The notes under the pieces: model-generated
Told to the model about the DNA's origin: nothing
Seen by the model: the letters and a program-made list of their open reading frames with translations, nothing else
The model's database searches: none
Made by a program: the position numbers and the translations under genes
From: a virus
Reading direction: 5' to 3' (one strand)
Virus record (IMG/VR): IMGVR_UViG_3300003323_000779
Span: 1-51,441 of that record
Length of the DNA: 51,441 nucleotides
In this document: positions 1-8,261 of the stretch, piece by piece
How the letters are laid out: each line of letters begins with the position of its first letter
Numbering within the stretch: the stretch's first letter is position 1

Positions 1-244
1 ACTAAAGTCCGATGAATCCGGCTTTTTCACAATGCAGGTTTCGCCGGTGGTCGTATTTATTAGTGTCAACGGGCCGGAGCCGCCCGCGTTGATCGTGATC
101 GTCCAGGTCGGCAGCGCCATCGCTCCGGCGTCCCCTGGTGCGGTGAATGTTCCGCCAGTGGACGACAGAGCGGGAGTATCCGCCGTCGTCCCGAATGCTT
201 CAGGATACTCGCTCGCCTTGAAAGTGAGCGAGAGGACCGCATAG
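1..244. repeat. Terminal redundancy, copy 1 (circular overlap)
   Basis: These 244 bases are identical to the last 244 bases of the window. They lie wholly inside one gene (the Dit-like tail protein), and that gene's reading frame is continuous when the left end is joined to the base before the second copy. This is what overlapping ends of a circular assembly look like; a packaging-related terminal repeat would normally lie between operons. Unit length is then 51,197 bp. Confidence 0.95.
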
Positions 245-579
245 ACACCAAAGGTAGTTCCCTCCTCGGGATAGGACACCGAGACAGAGGCGAGCTGCAC
301 GTTTTTATAGTAACGATCGTCGCGGCCAAACCAGAAATCTTGCTTGCTCGGCCCGCACGCTGCCACGATCGCGTCCCTGGCCGTGAGGAAGCTGGACAGA
401 TCCGAGTAGGCGATCTCCCCGGCGACCGGCAGCGCGGTCTCTGTGTGGCGTGCGTCGCGTGTGACAGATCCCGACTCCCGAAGGCGAGGAACTGCACCAT
501 CGTTATAGGTGCGATCCTCGCCGCCAGGGCGCAGCGTGGTGGGGAGATCATAGGAGCCGAAGCGTAGGCGGTAGTTCAT
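1..579 (-). CDS. Distal tail (Dit-like) protein, N-terminal part, continues across the circular join
   Basis: This is the first 193 codons of a gene that continues at 51197 and stops at 51009, giving about 255 residues in all. It starts at an ATG at 579 with a strong AGGAGG ribosome site 5 bases upstream, one base after the tape-measure stop. Position between tape measure and the large tail-hub gene is the usual place of the distal tail protein, which forms the ring joining the tail tube to the adhesion apparatus. The N-terminal two thirds resemble a beta-rich Dit core; the C-terminal part is a small beta domain beginning near MALPTW. The assignment rests mainly on gene order and size; a related phage tail-family protein is the alternative. 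Confidence 0.75.
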   Translation of the reverse strand, partial: MNYRLRFGSYDLPTTLRPGGEDRTYNDGAVPRLRESGSVTRDARHTETALPVAGEIAYSDLSSFLTARDAIVAACGPSKQDFWFGRDDRYYKNVQLASVSVSYPEEGTTFGVYAVLSLTFKASEYPEAFGTTADTPALSSTGGTFTAPGDAGAMALPTWTITINAGGSGPLTLINTTTGETCIVKKPDSSDFS

Positions 580-580
580 G

Positions 581-3500
581 TTATCCTCCTGCAGGCATCC
601 GGCGCGCGACCTGGATCTGTCGGTTGACGTGCTTTCCGACCTCCCGCCCGATCTCCGGGATACTCATGCCCTGGCCGTTGACGCCGGAGATATGTACCTG
701 GATGTTTGTGGTGCCGCTGCGCCCCTGGGTGATCGCCCGGGTCAATTCTGCTGGTAGAGCCATCGAGCCGGGCCGGGGCTGCACGAGCATCTCGCCACGG
801 TGGACCATCGCCACATCGGGGAGCAGGCCGCCCTTATCGAATCCGAAGATTTTCGTGATACCGCCCAGGAATCCACCGGCCTTGCCAGCGCCGCCGAGGA
901 GAGCCGCCAATGCTCCCCCACCAGGCAACATGGAGATCAGGGGACCGAGACCGCTCAGGCCGTTGAGAATTCCGGCTGCCTGCGCCGCCGCGCTCCCTGG
1001 TGCCGGGTGCATCAATGAGGACGCGGTGCCCAGGGCGTTGATCGCGGTGGTGGCTGTCGTCGCCGGGCTGGAGGTGTCGGTCGGAGCGGTACCGGCAGCG
1101 GTATCCGTCGGCTTGTTATCCGGGTTATCCGTGGACTGCTTCAGGCGTCCCGCCGCTTTGTCGATCGCCTCTGCTGCTTTGGTAAGAGCGTCAGCAGCGC
1201 CCTTGATAGAGAGCGCGCCCGCGTCCATGTGTTGCTGTGCGAGACGTGCCGATTTCTCCTGCTCGCTCTCGGGATCGGTGGGGCGTTTGAAGAGCCGGTT
1301 TGCGATACCCGCTGCGAGTCGCATCGTGGCGAGCCTGGTCACCAATTGGGTGAGCTGCTGACCGATCGATTGGAAGAGCGATCTGATCCCGCCCTGCAGA
1401 TCGCCCTTGAAAATGCGATCGATCGCCGGAGAGAGCGTGTTCTGAAGGATGGCGCTCGCCTGCGCTACGTTGTTCTGCCAGTACTGGAGGTCGATCTCGT
1501 ATTTGATCCGCTTGTTGAAGGTGCTCTGAGCATCCGCCAGAATGCCCTGGGTGTCACGTCCACCCAGAGCTGCTTTCGCTCCCGCCTTCAGATCATCTTT
1601 CGCATCCTGCTCGTGCTGGAAGACGGCGTGCGCTGCCTCGGCAGCATCCTGCTCTTCTATGAGAGCTGTGCGCTTTTTGCGTCCCTCGATAATGGTCGCG
1701 TCAAGTGCCTTCTGGACCTCTTCCTGCTCTTTGCTGCCCGCGACCTGGGAAGCGAGCAAGAAACGAAGCTGCTGCTGGTAATCCGCGACTGAGAGACGGT
1801 TCGCCTTGCGCTCCTCTTCCAAACGGTCCAGGTTGAGCTTCAGGGCTTCGGATGCGCTCCGCTCCGCTTCCTTGTCGGCATCTTTTCGGGCCTTGGCGAG
1901 TTCCTGATATTGATCCTTCTTCGCCTGATCGATCTGGTCCGTCCGGCTCTTTGCGTCGCGTCCGATCGATCCGCTCAGTGGATCTCCCGTAAACAATCCC
2001 CCGATCTCCCCCGCCGCGTCCGTTTTCGCCTTGATCAGCGCCACCTTAGCGGAGGCGATATCGTCGGCGTTCTTGGTAGCCTGTGCCCGCTTCAGATCCG
2101 CTTCCGCCGCGCTGACGGTGTTACTGGCGATCTCCGCCTGCTTCTTGGTGATCAGGATAGAGAGGCGACGCATCTCCTTGACCGTGGCATCAAGCTGCGC
2201 CGGATCACTGATATCCTTCAGCGTGTCCTTGAGTCGATCGAATGCGCCCTGGATTGTGCCAATCGTCTGGGTGATCTTGGTGTTGGCTGCCTCTCGCAAG
2301 GCATCGGCGATCGCGTCTGCGTTCTTATCCGCTGGGGCTGGTGTCTTCGGGTTGGTGGTCTTCTTTCCCGGTGCGCCAAAGTCACCGCCGCCGAAATCAG
2401 AGATCGGCTTGCCGGTGTGCTCATCGTAGTTCGTTCCGAAATCGAAACCGCCCTCTCCGGCAGCCGTTGTCGCATGGGGCCCACTGGGTTGCGGGAGAAA
2501 TCCCTTGATCTGGTTGCGGAGGCCCTGGAGGAAGTCGCGGAATTGTGGGAGCATGCCCTGCAGCCCGGCGAGAATGCCGTCGGCGATCTGCGCACCAATA
2601 TCCAGGCCGGTCAATCGCGCGGTCGCCTGCAGGAGGTGCTTGTCGGCATCGAACATGCTCTGAAACAGGAGCGCGATCGTGTTGCCGAGTCCCTCGAAAA
2701 CATGCTTGACCGCATCCACCAGCTTCTCAGACAGGTTTCCGGCTGTGTCGATGAGCGTTTTCCATGCTCCCTCCCAGTCGCCGTTGATCACCTGCATGGT
2801 GAGCTTTAGAACGCCGAGGATCGCGTCCAGCGCCCCACCGATAATGTCCTTGACGATCTCCCACGCATGGGAAATGATCGCCATGATGCGCTCGCCATGG
2901 TCATGCCAGAACTGCTGGATTGCGGTGACGACGGTATGGACCGTCTCCGCCATAATGGGCAGGTTGTCCTTCCACCAGGCCACTACCTTTGCCCACTGCT
3001 CGCGGATGAAAGTCGCTACCGGGCCGAGCACCTTCTTCGCGGTGTCCTGGATGCCGCCCGCATTCATCGTGAACGCCGCGCCCAGGGCAGCCACCGCGGC
3101 GATCGCCGCAGCCACCGGCACGCCGATCGCTCCGATCGCGCCCACCACGGCGGCGACGGCGGGAAGCACTACTCCCAGGCCCGCGACCAGGCCGATGGCG
3201 ACGACGATCACGCCCTGGATGCTCTTGGGTAGCGCTTCAAACTTTGCGATCAGGTTCTCGATAACACCGACCAGTTTGAGCTTCATCGGAAGTAAGATGC
3301 CGCCGATCGTCGCCGATAGGTCGGTCATCTTGCTATCCAGGATGCGCTGCTGGTTGGCGAGTCCTCCCGAGGTTCGCGCGAAGTCGCCCTGGGCGTTGCC
3401 CGTTTTGGCGAGGATCAAAGCATAGGCCGCCTGCATTTTCACGGAGTCGGGAAGTGTGCCCTTGGTGGTGGTGATCAGGCCGAGATCCAGCGCCTTCTGC

Positions 3501-4336
3501 TTCAGCGCCGCTTCGGAGAGGTTGATACCGTACTTCCGCAGCGGTTCGACCTGGCCGGTCAGTCCGGACTGCAGATCCTGAAGTACCGTCTTTGTGTCGA
3601 CATTGTTAAACGAGGCGAGGTCAGATCCCAGTTGGACCATCGTCCGTGACATCGCCGCAGCCTTATCCCGGCTCGCTCCAATGCCCTCGAATAGGTTGCC
3701 GAACGTTGCGGCGGTCTCGATCGCCTGTTGCCGAGAGAAACCCATCTTATCGGCAGCCGTCTTTGCCCATGCCTGGATGGCCGCGTCGTTCTTTCCGAAA
3801 ACAACGCTGGATTTTCCCATGCTTTCGTTGAGATCGCTCGCGGCCTCGATCGACTTGTTCAGCGCCTCGACAACCTTGGCCGAGAAGATCGCCGACACCG
3901 CACCGCCGATGCTGTTGAGTTTGTCGACGAATCCCTTGAGGCTGACCTGCAACCGCTGGGTAGTGCCCTCGGTCTTCTTGAGGTTATCCTCCAGATCCTT
4001 GGTAGCATCGGATGCTTTCTTAGAAGAGGAGACAAATCGACCATGTTCGTCGCGCAACCGGCCCTGAGCATCGGTGTGCTTCTTCGTCGCTTCAGCGGCG
4101 TCTATGGTGGCCTCGGCTGCCTCTTTTGTGGCAGCCGTGACCTTCTCGGTGCTCGCCGCCTGCTCATTCATCGCACCGCTGGCGGAGCTGCTCCCTGCCT
4201 TCACTTTGTCCAGGACTGTGTTGAGTTGGCCGAGTAGTGCGTTAGCGGTCTGCAGAGCGCTCTGGAGGTTCGATGTGTCGAGCTTCAGAGGGACTGTGAT
4301 CGTGGGGAGTGTGATCGGTGCAGCAGCGGTTGCCAT
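581..4336 (-). CDS. Tail tape measure protein
   Basis: At 1251 residues this is the longest gene in the window and sets tail length (about 1.5 angstrom per residue, so roughly 190 nm). It runs through the growing tail tube and is ejected with the DNA. Residues 1-130 are coiled-coil like; about 130-300 match the TP901-type tape-measure core (a stretch containing KMGFSRQQAIETAA and LRKYGINLSEAALK); about 365-425 are strongly hydrophobic, typical of the membrane-penetrating part; the middle is alanine-rich with coiled coil; the end holds GGLLPDVAMVHRGEM and SGVNGQGMSIPEIGREV. It follows the tail chaperone genes, as in lambda, and overlaps nothing. The extreme C-terminal motif reappears on a small membrane protein at 23745-24047. 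Confidence 0.95.
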   Translation of the reverse strand: MATAAAPITLPTITVPLKLDTSNLQSALQTANALLGQLNTVLDKVKAGSSSASGAMNEQAASTEKVTAATKEAAEATIDAAEATKKHTDAQGRLRDEHGRFVSSSKKASDATKDLEDNLKKTEGTTQRLQVSLKGFVDKLNSIGGAVSAIFSAKVVEALNKSIEAASDLNESMGKSSVVFGKNDAAIQAWAKTAADKMGFSRQQAIETAATFGNLFEGIGASRDKAAAMSRTMVQLGSDLASFNNVDTKTVLQDLQSGLTGQVEPLRKYGINLSEAALKQKALDLGLITTTKGTLPDSVKMQAAYALILAKTGNAQGDFARTSGGLANQQRILDSKMTDLSATIGGILLPMKLKLVGVIENLIAKFEALPKSIQGVIVVAIGLVAGLGVVLPAVAAVVGAIGAIGVPVAAAIAAVAALGAAFTMNAGGIQDTAKKVLGPVATFIREQWAKVVAWWKDNLPIMAETVHTVVTAIQQFWHDHGERIMAIISHAWEIVKDIIGGALDAILGVLKLTMQVINGDWEGAWKTLIDTAGNLSEKLVDAVKHVFEGLGNTIALLFQSMFDADKHLLQATARLTGLDIGAQIADGILAGLQGMLPQFRDFLQGLRNQIKGFLPQPSGPHATTAAGEGGFDFGTNYDEHTGKPISDFGGGDFGAPGKKTTNPKTPAPADKNADAIADALREAANTKITQTIGTIQGAFDRLKDTLKDISDPAQLDATVKEMRRLSILITKKQAEIASNTVSAAEADLKRAQATKNADDIASAKVALIKAKTDAAGEIGGLFTGDPLSGSIGRDAKSRTDQIDQAKKDQYQELAKARKDADKEAERSASEALKLNLDRLEEERKANRLSVADYQQQLRFLLASQVAGSKEQEEVQKALDATIIEGRKKRTALIEEQDAAEAAHAVFQHEQDAKDDLKAGAKAALGGRDTQGILADAQSTFNKRIKYEIDLQYWQNNVAQASAILQNTLSPAIDRIFKGDLQGGIRSLFQSIGQQLTQLVTRLATMRLAAGIANRLFKRPTDPESEQEKSARLAQQHMDAGALSIKGAADALTKAAEAIDKAAGRLKQSTDNPDNKPTDTAAGTAPTDTSSPATTATTAINALGTASSLMHPAPGSAAAQAAGILNGLSGLGPLISMLPGGGALAALLGGAGKAGGFLGGITKIFGFDKGGLLPDVAMVHRGEMLVQPRPGSMALPAELTRAITQGRSGTTNIQVHISGVNGQGMSIPEIGREVGKHVNRQIQVARRMPAGG

Positions 4337-4341
4337 AGGGG

Positions 4342-5012
4342 TTAAGCGAGGGGAATGTGGAGGGTGCCATCGTCGGGGGAACGATCGGATTTAGAAGTGG
4401 GCTTGCCGGAGGTAGGCTTCTCCTCCTCCGGCTCGCCTATCATGGGGTGGACCTTTGGCAGATCCCGTACCATGCCTTTGAGTTCGCGCAGTGTATACCG
4501 CTCGATAGGCCTATCGAGATGGTAGTTGCAGCGGACCATGTTGAGTATCTGGCGCAAGCAGAGCGTTTTTCCGCCCGCGCCGTTTACACGTTTTTTGCCG
4601 ACTCCGCCTGCTCTTCCGCTGTCTCTTTCAGGCCAGATCCGATGAGGATGTAATTTAGGAAGTCCTGCGTCTCGGGATCGGAGAGGGTTTTCATGCGCAG
4701 TAGTCGACCGACCTCGGTCATTGTAATCTTCCAATTCTCATCCAGGACATCCTGATTAGAGAGGCGCGGATCTGACTTGCGTAGGATCAGATAGAACATA
4801 TAGTGGACCTGATCCAGGTCGTCCGGGTTGACCGTGAGGCCCTCGCCACCTGAGAAATGCTTCCGATACTCCTTGAGGTCGAGCACATCCAGGAAGCGGA
4901 TGTTCCACTTGAGTTTGCGGAACTCTTTGATTTCACCTTCGCCGAGGACATTGGCGAAATCGTTATCGAAGTCAGCGGCGATCTGGGAGAGGGAAAGGGT
5001 TGTAGCGGACAT
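4342..5012 (-). CDS. Tail assembly chaperone gpGT, made by -1 ribosomal frameshift
   Basis: This is the extended form of the gpG protein. Ribosomes start at 5012, read to the slippery heptamer A AAA AAC at 4596-4590, slip back one base and continue in the -1 frame to the stop at 4342, giving about 223 residues. The added part begins KKRVNGAGGKTLCLRQ and carries the charged tail EEEKPTSGKPTSKSDR. Lambda-like phages make gpG and gpGT in this way; the T part contacts the tail tube protein and the G part binds the tape measure, both being removed from the finished tail. The extension lies directly before the tape-measure gene, exactly as expected. No separate start codon with a ribosome site serves the second frame, which supports frameshifting. 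Confidence 0.85.
4584..5012 (-). CDS. Tail assembly chaperone gpG
   Basis: This 142-residue protein is the short, abundant tail chaperone. The start ATG at 5012 (MSATTLSLSQ) has AGGAG 8 bases upstream; the in-frame upstream extension is rejected because it reads through a palindromic repeat. The protein is acidic and helical, with KLKWNIRFLDVLDL and a region ending GSGLKETAEEQAESAKN just before its stop. Size, place between tail tube and tape measure, and the slippery sequence six codons from the end all fit the gpG family; sequence similarity to lambda gpG itself is not evident by eye. It is assumed to coat the tape measure before tube polymerisation. Confidence 0.85.
   Translation of the reverse strand: MSATTLSLSQIAADFDNDFANVLGEGEIKEFRKLKWNIRFLDVLDLKEYRKHFSGGEGLTVNPDDLDQVHYMFYLILRKSDPRLSNQDVLDENWKITMTEVGRLLRMKTLSDPETQDFLNYILIGSGLKETAEEQAESAKNV
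4590..4596 (-). other. Slippery heptamer A AAA AAC for -1 frameshift
   Basis: On the minus strand the zero-frame codons are GCA AAA AAC GTG TAA, which places a canonical X XXY YYZ heptamer two codons before the gpG stop. The -1 frame continues open to 4342. A GC-rich stretch follows within about 15 bases and could form the stimulatory structure, though I did not model it. Confidence 0.88.
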
Positions 5013-5055
5013 GGAGAGGCTCCTGAGCAGTGGTATTGGGGGAGGGAAAGAGGCT

Positions 5056-5096
5056 GAATATACGGATATCCGAAAAGCGTATATTCGGATATCCGG
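5056..5096. repeat. CG-phased palindromic repeat, locus 1
   Basis: In the gap between the tail-tube-2 stop and the gpG start lie 8-base units of the form CG-N-A-T-A-T-N. GAATATACG and CGTATATTC form inverted arms, and GGATATCC occurs twice. Its sequence is unlike the surrounding genes in base content and belongs to the same family as eight other loci in the window. Confidence 0.85.
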
Positions 5097-5100
5097 TTGA

Positions 5101-6495
5101 TTATTGTTCGGCGATAATGCGCCATACACGTCCAACGTTCGCGCTGGTGGCATCGGGCAGACGGCAGACGGCGGTTAGCTTCTTGGAGCCGAACTCTTCT
5201 ATCTTGAGGCTCCACGCGAATCCGGGGGCGATGGTGTGATAGGTGATGATCCGCACCTTCCGGTCGTCGGTATCATAGGCGATCAGCTCACCAACGAATG
5301 GCAGCGGTCTGGTGACGCTGCCCGGCTGCAGGATCTTATTCGTCATCACAACGTCCACCATCGCTCCGGTGAAGAGTCGGATGCCATCCTCATTGAGATC
5401 GGCGGACTCAGGCTCTACCTGCACGCTTCCGCCATAAACAGCGTCGGCCACGGGGTAGAGGGAAACGGCTGCCGCTTCGTGGAGTGTCTTGATCTGGAAC
5501 GGCAACGCGATGTTAATATTTTGCATCGCCGCCAGGGTGAACTCGGTGCTTCGGACGTCGACATCGCCGATCGTCGCCGCGCTGGCCGAGTGGGGGACGA
5601 TGTAGAGATACCGCTTTGTCACGGTGCCGGACACCGGCGCGAATTCCCAGTCATTGTCTGGGGCTGTCGGCGTGTGTGTGGCCGGTACTGCCGTCGCTGC
5701 CGAGAAATCCCCGTTGGTGATCAAGCCCGTGTGGACATAGCACTGCAGCGATGCGCCAGCACCGGTGAGAGCAACGTTATATACGCTGATCCGGCCCAGA
5801 TCCACCGCCGCACCATAATCCAGACAGAGATATTGGAACGTCGTGTTGGTATTGTCGGCGGCCACCAGGTCAACCAGCGTTTCCACGCTCTCGTCCGTCA
5901 GGTTGGAAAGCGGCTGCACGGCTGCCGACGGTGTACCCTTCGCCCGGCGTGTGATCGTGGGGAGCGGCAGCGGCAGACTGGCTTTGAAGATGCCTGTGGA
6001 GAAGAGATATCGGCTCATAGTGGCGTTGCTTTCGGGGGCGACGAGGGTGGTGGTGATGGACCAGGAGCCGGTGTTGTCTTCGGGTCCGGCATCATTGGGG
6101 CGAAACCAGATCACCCAGGGACCGGTATTGTGCGGATCGCACGCCGTCAGAAGATCCTCATAGGTAAATGAGGCTGTGACCGGATCGGTGGAGTTGGTCG
6201 GGCTGGTGGTTGGGAAGCCGATCACATTCGATGTGTACTGGATCGAATCGTCCGGTGTAGCTCCGACCGGCAACAGCAGGATCGAGCACCCGTAATAATT
6301 GGTAAGGAGCGGATTGGTAGGATAGTCGCTATTGTCGCCGAGACCGGTCTGCTGGCCTCCGGCGTTGGCATCGGTCGGGGTTACCGGGTCCCAGCGCACT
6401 ATCCCGGTGGAGGAAAAATGTACTCCACTACGTATCGGCACGACGACGGCGGAAGAGATCCATACCGCCGACGTGCCGGGAACGTTTGTCGGCAT
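5101..6495 (-). CDS. Second tail-tube-like protein with extra domains
   Basis: This 464-residue protein starts at 6495 with an AGAGGAGG ribosome site. Its residues from about 160 on are related to the major tail tube protein encoded just upstream: both share an (F/Y)STG start-like motif (MSRYLFSTGIF against MDNFIFSTGKL), a KT-(V/L)-x-EAA motif followed by (M/L)YPVADA, and an APG segment near the end. The match is interrupted by about 120 residues that look like a galactose-binding/discoidin-type fold (LDYGAAVDLGRISVYN and KRYLYIVPHS). The first 160 residues are a separate beta-rich domain. I infer a decorated minor tube or tail-surface protein. The sequence is open throughout, but an internal start at MSRYLF cannot be excluded. 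Confidence 0.7.
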   Translation of the reverse strand: MPTNVPGTSAVWISSAVVVPIRSGVHFSSTGIVRWDPVTPTDANAGGQQTGLGDNSDYPTNPLLTNYYGCSILLLPVGATPDDSIQYTSNVIGFPTTSPTNSTDPVTASFTYEDLLTACDPHNTGPWVIWFRPNDAGPEDNTGSWSITTTLVAPESNATMSRYLFSTGIFKASLPLPLPTITRRAKGTPSAAVQPLSNLTDESVETLVDLVAADNTNTTFQYLCLDYGAAVDLGRISVYNVALTGAGASLQCYVHTGLITNGDFSAATAVPATHTPTAPDNDWEFAPVSGTVTKRYLYIVPHSASAATIGDVDVRSTEFTLAAMQNINIALPFQIKTLHEAAAVSLYPVADAVYGGSVQVEPESADLNEDGIRLFTGAMVDVVMTNKILQPGSVTRPLPFVGELIAYDTDDRKVRIITYHTIAPGFAWSLKIEEFGSKKLTAVCRLPDATSANVGRVWRIIAEQ

Positions 6496-6507
6496 AGCTG
6501 CCTCCTC

Positions 6508-7008
6508 TTACGACTGAGCGATGGTGAGCGCCCAGGCATCGCTGCCAGGAACCGGCAAGCAGGTGAACTCAAGGCTGGGCATAACGAAGTCGTCGATTTT
6601 GAAGTTCATCGGGAGGCCCGGTGCCTTGGCACGGAAGATCTCCAGGGTCGCAGCGCGCCCGTCGGACAACTCGCCCTCGATTTTGATCTTCACGTATTTC
6701 GGTTTCTTAACCCCACCGTGCGTATAGATGTTGTTGCTTCCGGACGTGCTCTTTGTGGCACCAGTGCAGTAGGGGATGAGAGCCTCGGCGAACCCGGCGA
6801 AGTTCACCTTGAGAGGCGCTTGCCAGTTGTGCTGTGCATCGGCAACGGGATACATGTTGATACTGGCCGCTTCGCGAACCGTCTTGATGTCGCATTTGGG
6901 TTCGAAGTCGGCGCTCTGCAGAGCGGGCACAACATCGGTATCCTCGTAGTCCGGGGCGTCAAAGTCGGCGATGGAGAGTTTGCCGGTGGAGAAGATGAAG
7001 TTATCCAT
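6508..7008 (-). CDS. Major tail tube protein
   Basis: This 166-residue protein forms stacked hexameric rings of the tail tube. The evidence is position (after the tail terminator, before chaperones and tape measure), size typical for siphovirus tube proteins, and a beta-rich sequence with KTVREAASINMYPVADA and FRAKAPGLPMNFKIDD. The ribosome site AAAGGAAA precedes the ATG. Its relative is the C-terminal region of the next gene, so the pair probably arose by duplication. The simple form is the likelier bulk tube subunit. Confidence 0.75.
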   Translation of the reverse strand: MDNFIFSTGKLSIADFDAPDYEDTDVVPALQSADFEPKCDIKTVREAASINMYPVADAQHNWQAPLKVNFAGFAEALIPYCTGATKSTSGSNNIYTHGGVKKPKYVKIKIEGELSDGRAATLEIFRAKAPGLPMNFKIDDFVMPSLEFTCLPVPGSDAWALTIAQS

Positions 7009-7019
7009 ATGGGTTTCCT

Positions 7020-7493
7020 TTAGGAGTGGATGCGGAGGAAGACACTGATAAAAAGCACGTGTGCTTCTATCTTGTTGTCCCAGATCGGAGCGGATCGGAC
7101 CTGGAGGATGGAGCGGTAGATGCGCCCGCCGCCATCCGCGTCCGGGAGAGAGAGCGATTTGCCGTCAAACACTGCTTCGATGCGATCGGCGATCTGCTCG
7201 ATGCGATCGTTATCGTCGGGGCGATCGTCCCACAATTCCATCTCCATGATCATGGAGCGGATAGGGGACGGACCACCTCCAGCAGCGGCGACCGGCTGGA
7301 AACGTGCGTCCGGGCGGTTTGTGTTGAGCCGGAACGTTGCCGACGGGTAGACTTGCGGGGAGTTGTTGAAGTTGCCTTCAAAGATCGCGGGAGCCGTATT
7401 GTCGGCGGGGTCCTTGGCGAGAAGATCGACCAGGGGATTGTCCGCCTCCAGTGCGCTGACGATCGCGGTTTTGGTGCCGAGGGTTACAGACAT
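7020..7493 (-). CDS. Tail terminator-like protein
   Basis: This 157-residue protein probably caps the tail tube and joins it to the head. I place the start at the ATG at 7493 (MSVTLGTKTAIVSAL), preceded by CAAGG, rather than at the longer upstream frame, which covers the previous gene's end. The layout resembles the DUF3168/minor tail U group: N-terminal helix, a central APAIFEGNF region, a WDDRPDDNDRIEQIADRI helix often seen in these proteins, and a beta-rich end. Assignment is by order and general resemblance, not by a diagnostic motif. Confidence 0.6.
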   Translation of the reverse strand: MSVTLGTKTAIVSALEADNPLVDLLAKDPADNTAPAIFEGNFNNSPQVYPSATFRLNTNRPDARFQPVAAAGGGPSPIRSMIMEMELWDDRPDDNDRIEQIADRIEAVFDGKSLSLPDADGGGRIYRSILQVRSAPIWDNKIEAHVLFISVFLRIHS

Positions 7494-7516
7494 TGCGAAA
7501 CCTTGATTCGGCAAGA

Positions 7517-7858
7517 TTAGCTTGCCATTACCTGCTCGATGAGGGTGATGATATCGGCTTCGTGGTTGGTGATAACCGGCATGAGGAATGCCCACTTGCC
7601 CTTGCGTGCGGTCTCCAGAAATTCTGAATAGGGCATACCGGCAGAGAGGAGAACGGTGATCGCGTCGGCGGATACTTCATCCACGAAACCTTTTATCGTT
7701 CCGGAGTTGTCGCCCGATCGGTCTTTGTACCTGTGCTCGGTTTTGGCCCAACCCTCCAGTGCCTCAGCAACCGCCGTCATAGCCATATGCGCTTTGGCGT
7801 AGAGCCGGTTGATCTCTGCCTCCAGCGCCGCTTTCACAGCATCGACTTCAGAGGCCAT
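7517..7858 (-). CDS. Neck / HK97 gp10-like tail completion protein
   Basis: This 113-residue protein starts at 7858 (MASEVDAVKAALEAE) with GGGAGG upstream. It has an N-terminal helix, then WAKTEHRYKDRSGDNSGTIKG, which resembles the gp10-type pattern with conserved G-S-L-x-x-S-like positions, and a C-terminal helical part. Proteins of this kind sit between head-tail joining protein and tail terminator and help complete the tail. The role is inferred from order. Confidence 0.55.
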   Translation of the reverse strand: MASEVDAVKAALEAEINRLYAKAHMAMTAVAEALEGWAKTEHRYKDRSGDNSGTIKGFVDEVSADAITVLLSAGMPYSEFLETARKGKWAFLMPVITNHEADIITLIEQVMAS

Positions 7859-7860
7859 GA

Positions 7861-8259
7861 TTAGGTGCCTCCCACGTGGTTGCTCTTTGCATCGCCGGTC
7901 TGAAGATCCGCCTGGATGGATCGGGAATAGAGGCGCAGGTGGAGTACAGTCGCACGCATCTCCTGTCCACCGGTGGCCTCGCACGCGGGGACGATAGCGA
8001 TATCGCCTTCCTGGACGGCTCTGGCCGCGATCGCATCCATAAAGCGAAGTACTCGCCGCTTCTCGATCGTCACGTCGCCCGGCTTGCCCTCCTCGCGCAT
8101 CCATCCTCCGCCGCTATCACCAGCACGGAAGAGGCGCGCATAAAAGGGGGAGCCGTCGATAGGTGTCTCGGTGGGCGCTTCCGTATGGCCGCCACGCCCG
8201 TTTCGTATTTTCCCTATGCCGGGCCGGATTACCACAACCTGGACGATCTCTCGTGGCAT
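7861..8259 (-). CDS. Head-tail joining (head closure) protein
   Basis: This 132-residue protein starts at 8259 just after the stop of the connector gene. It is predicted beta-rich (REIVQVVVIRPGIGKIRNG, RATVLHLRLYSRSIQ) and sits in the place of head-closure proteins, which seal the portal-connector channel and bind the tail. There is no signature motif visible, so this is a positional call. Confidence 0.5.
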   Translation of the reverse strand: MPREIVQVVVIRPGIGKIRNGRGGHTEAPTETPIDGSPFYARLFRAGDSGGGWMREEGKPGDVTIEKRRVLRFMDAIAARAVQEGDIAIVPACEATGGQEMRATVLHLRLYSRSIQADLQTGDAKSNHVGGT

Positions 8260-8261
8260 AC

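Noticed and set aside
1-244. Direct terminal repeat as a packaging end (T7-type)
   Set aside because: It lies in the middle of a tail gene whose frame continues through the join; this fits circular overlap better.
66-551. Minus-strand frame of 161 codons at the left end
   Set aside because: It is another frame of the Dit-like gene and reads as arginine/serine-rich nonsense without a ribosome site.
1910-2809. Long open frames on the plus strand opposite the tape measure
   Set aside because: They mirror the codon pattern of the real minus-strand gene, lack ribosome sites and give low-complexity Arg/Leu/Gly-rich text.
5236-6171. 311-codon plus-strand frame opposite the second tail-tube gene
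   Set aside because: Antisense shadow; the minus-strand protein has clear homology to the tube protein.
5101-6495. Reading this as two separate genes with a start at MSRYLF
   Set aside because: The frame is open throughout and no ribosome site is seen before the internal ATG; kept as one gene with a note.
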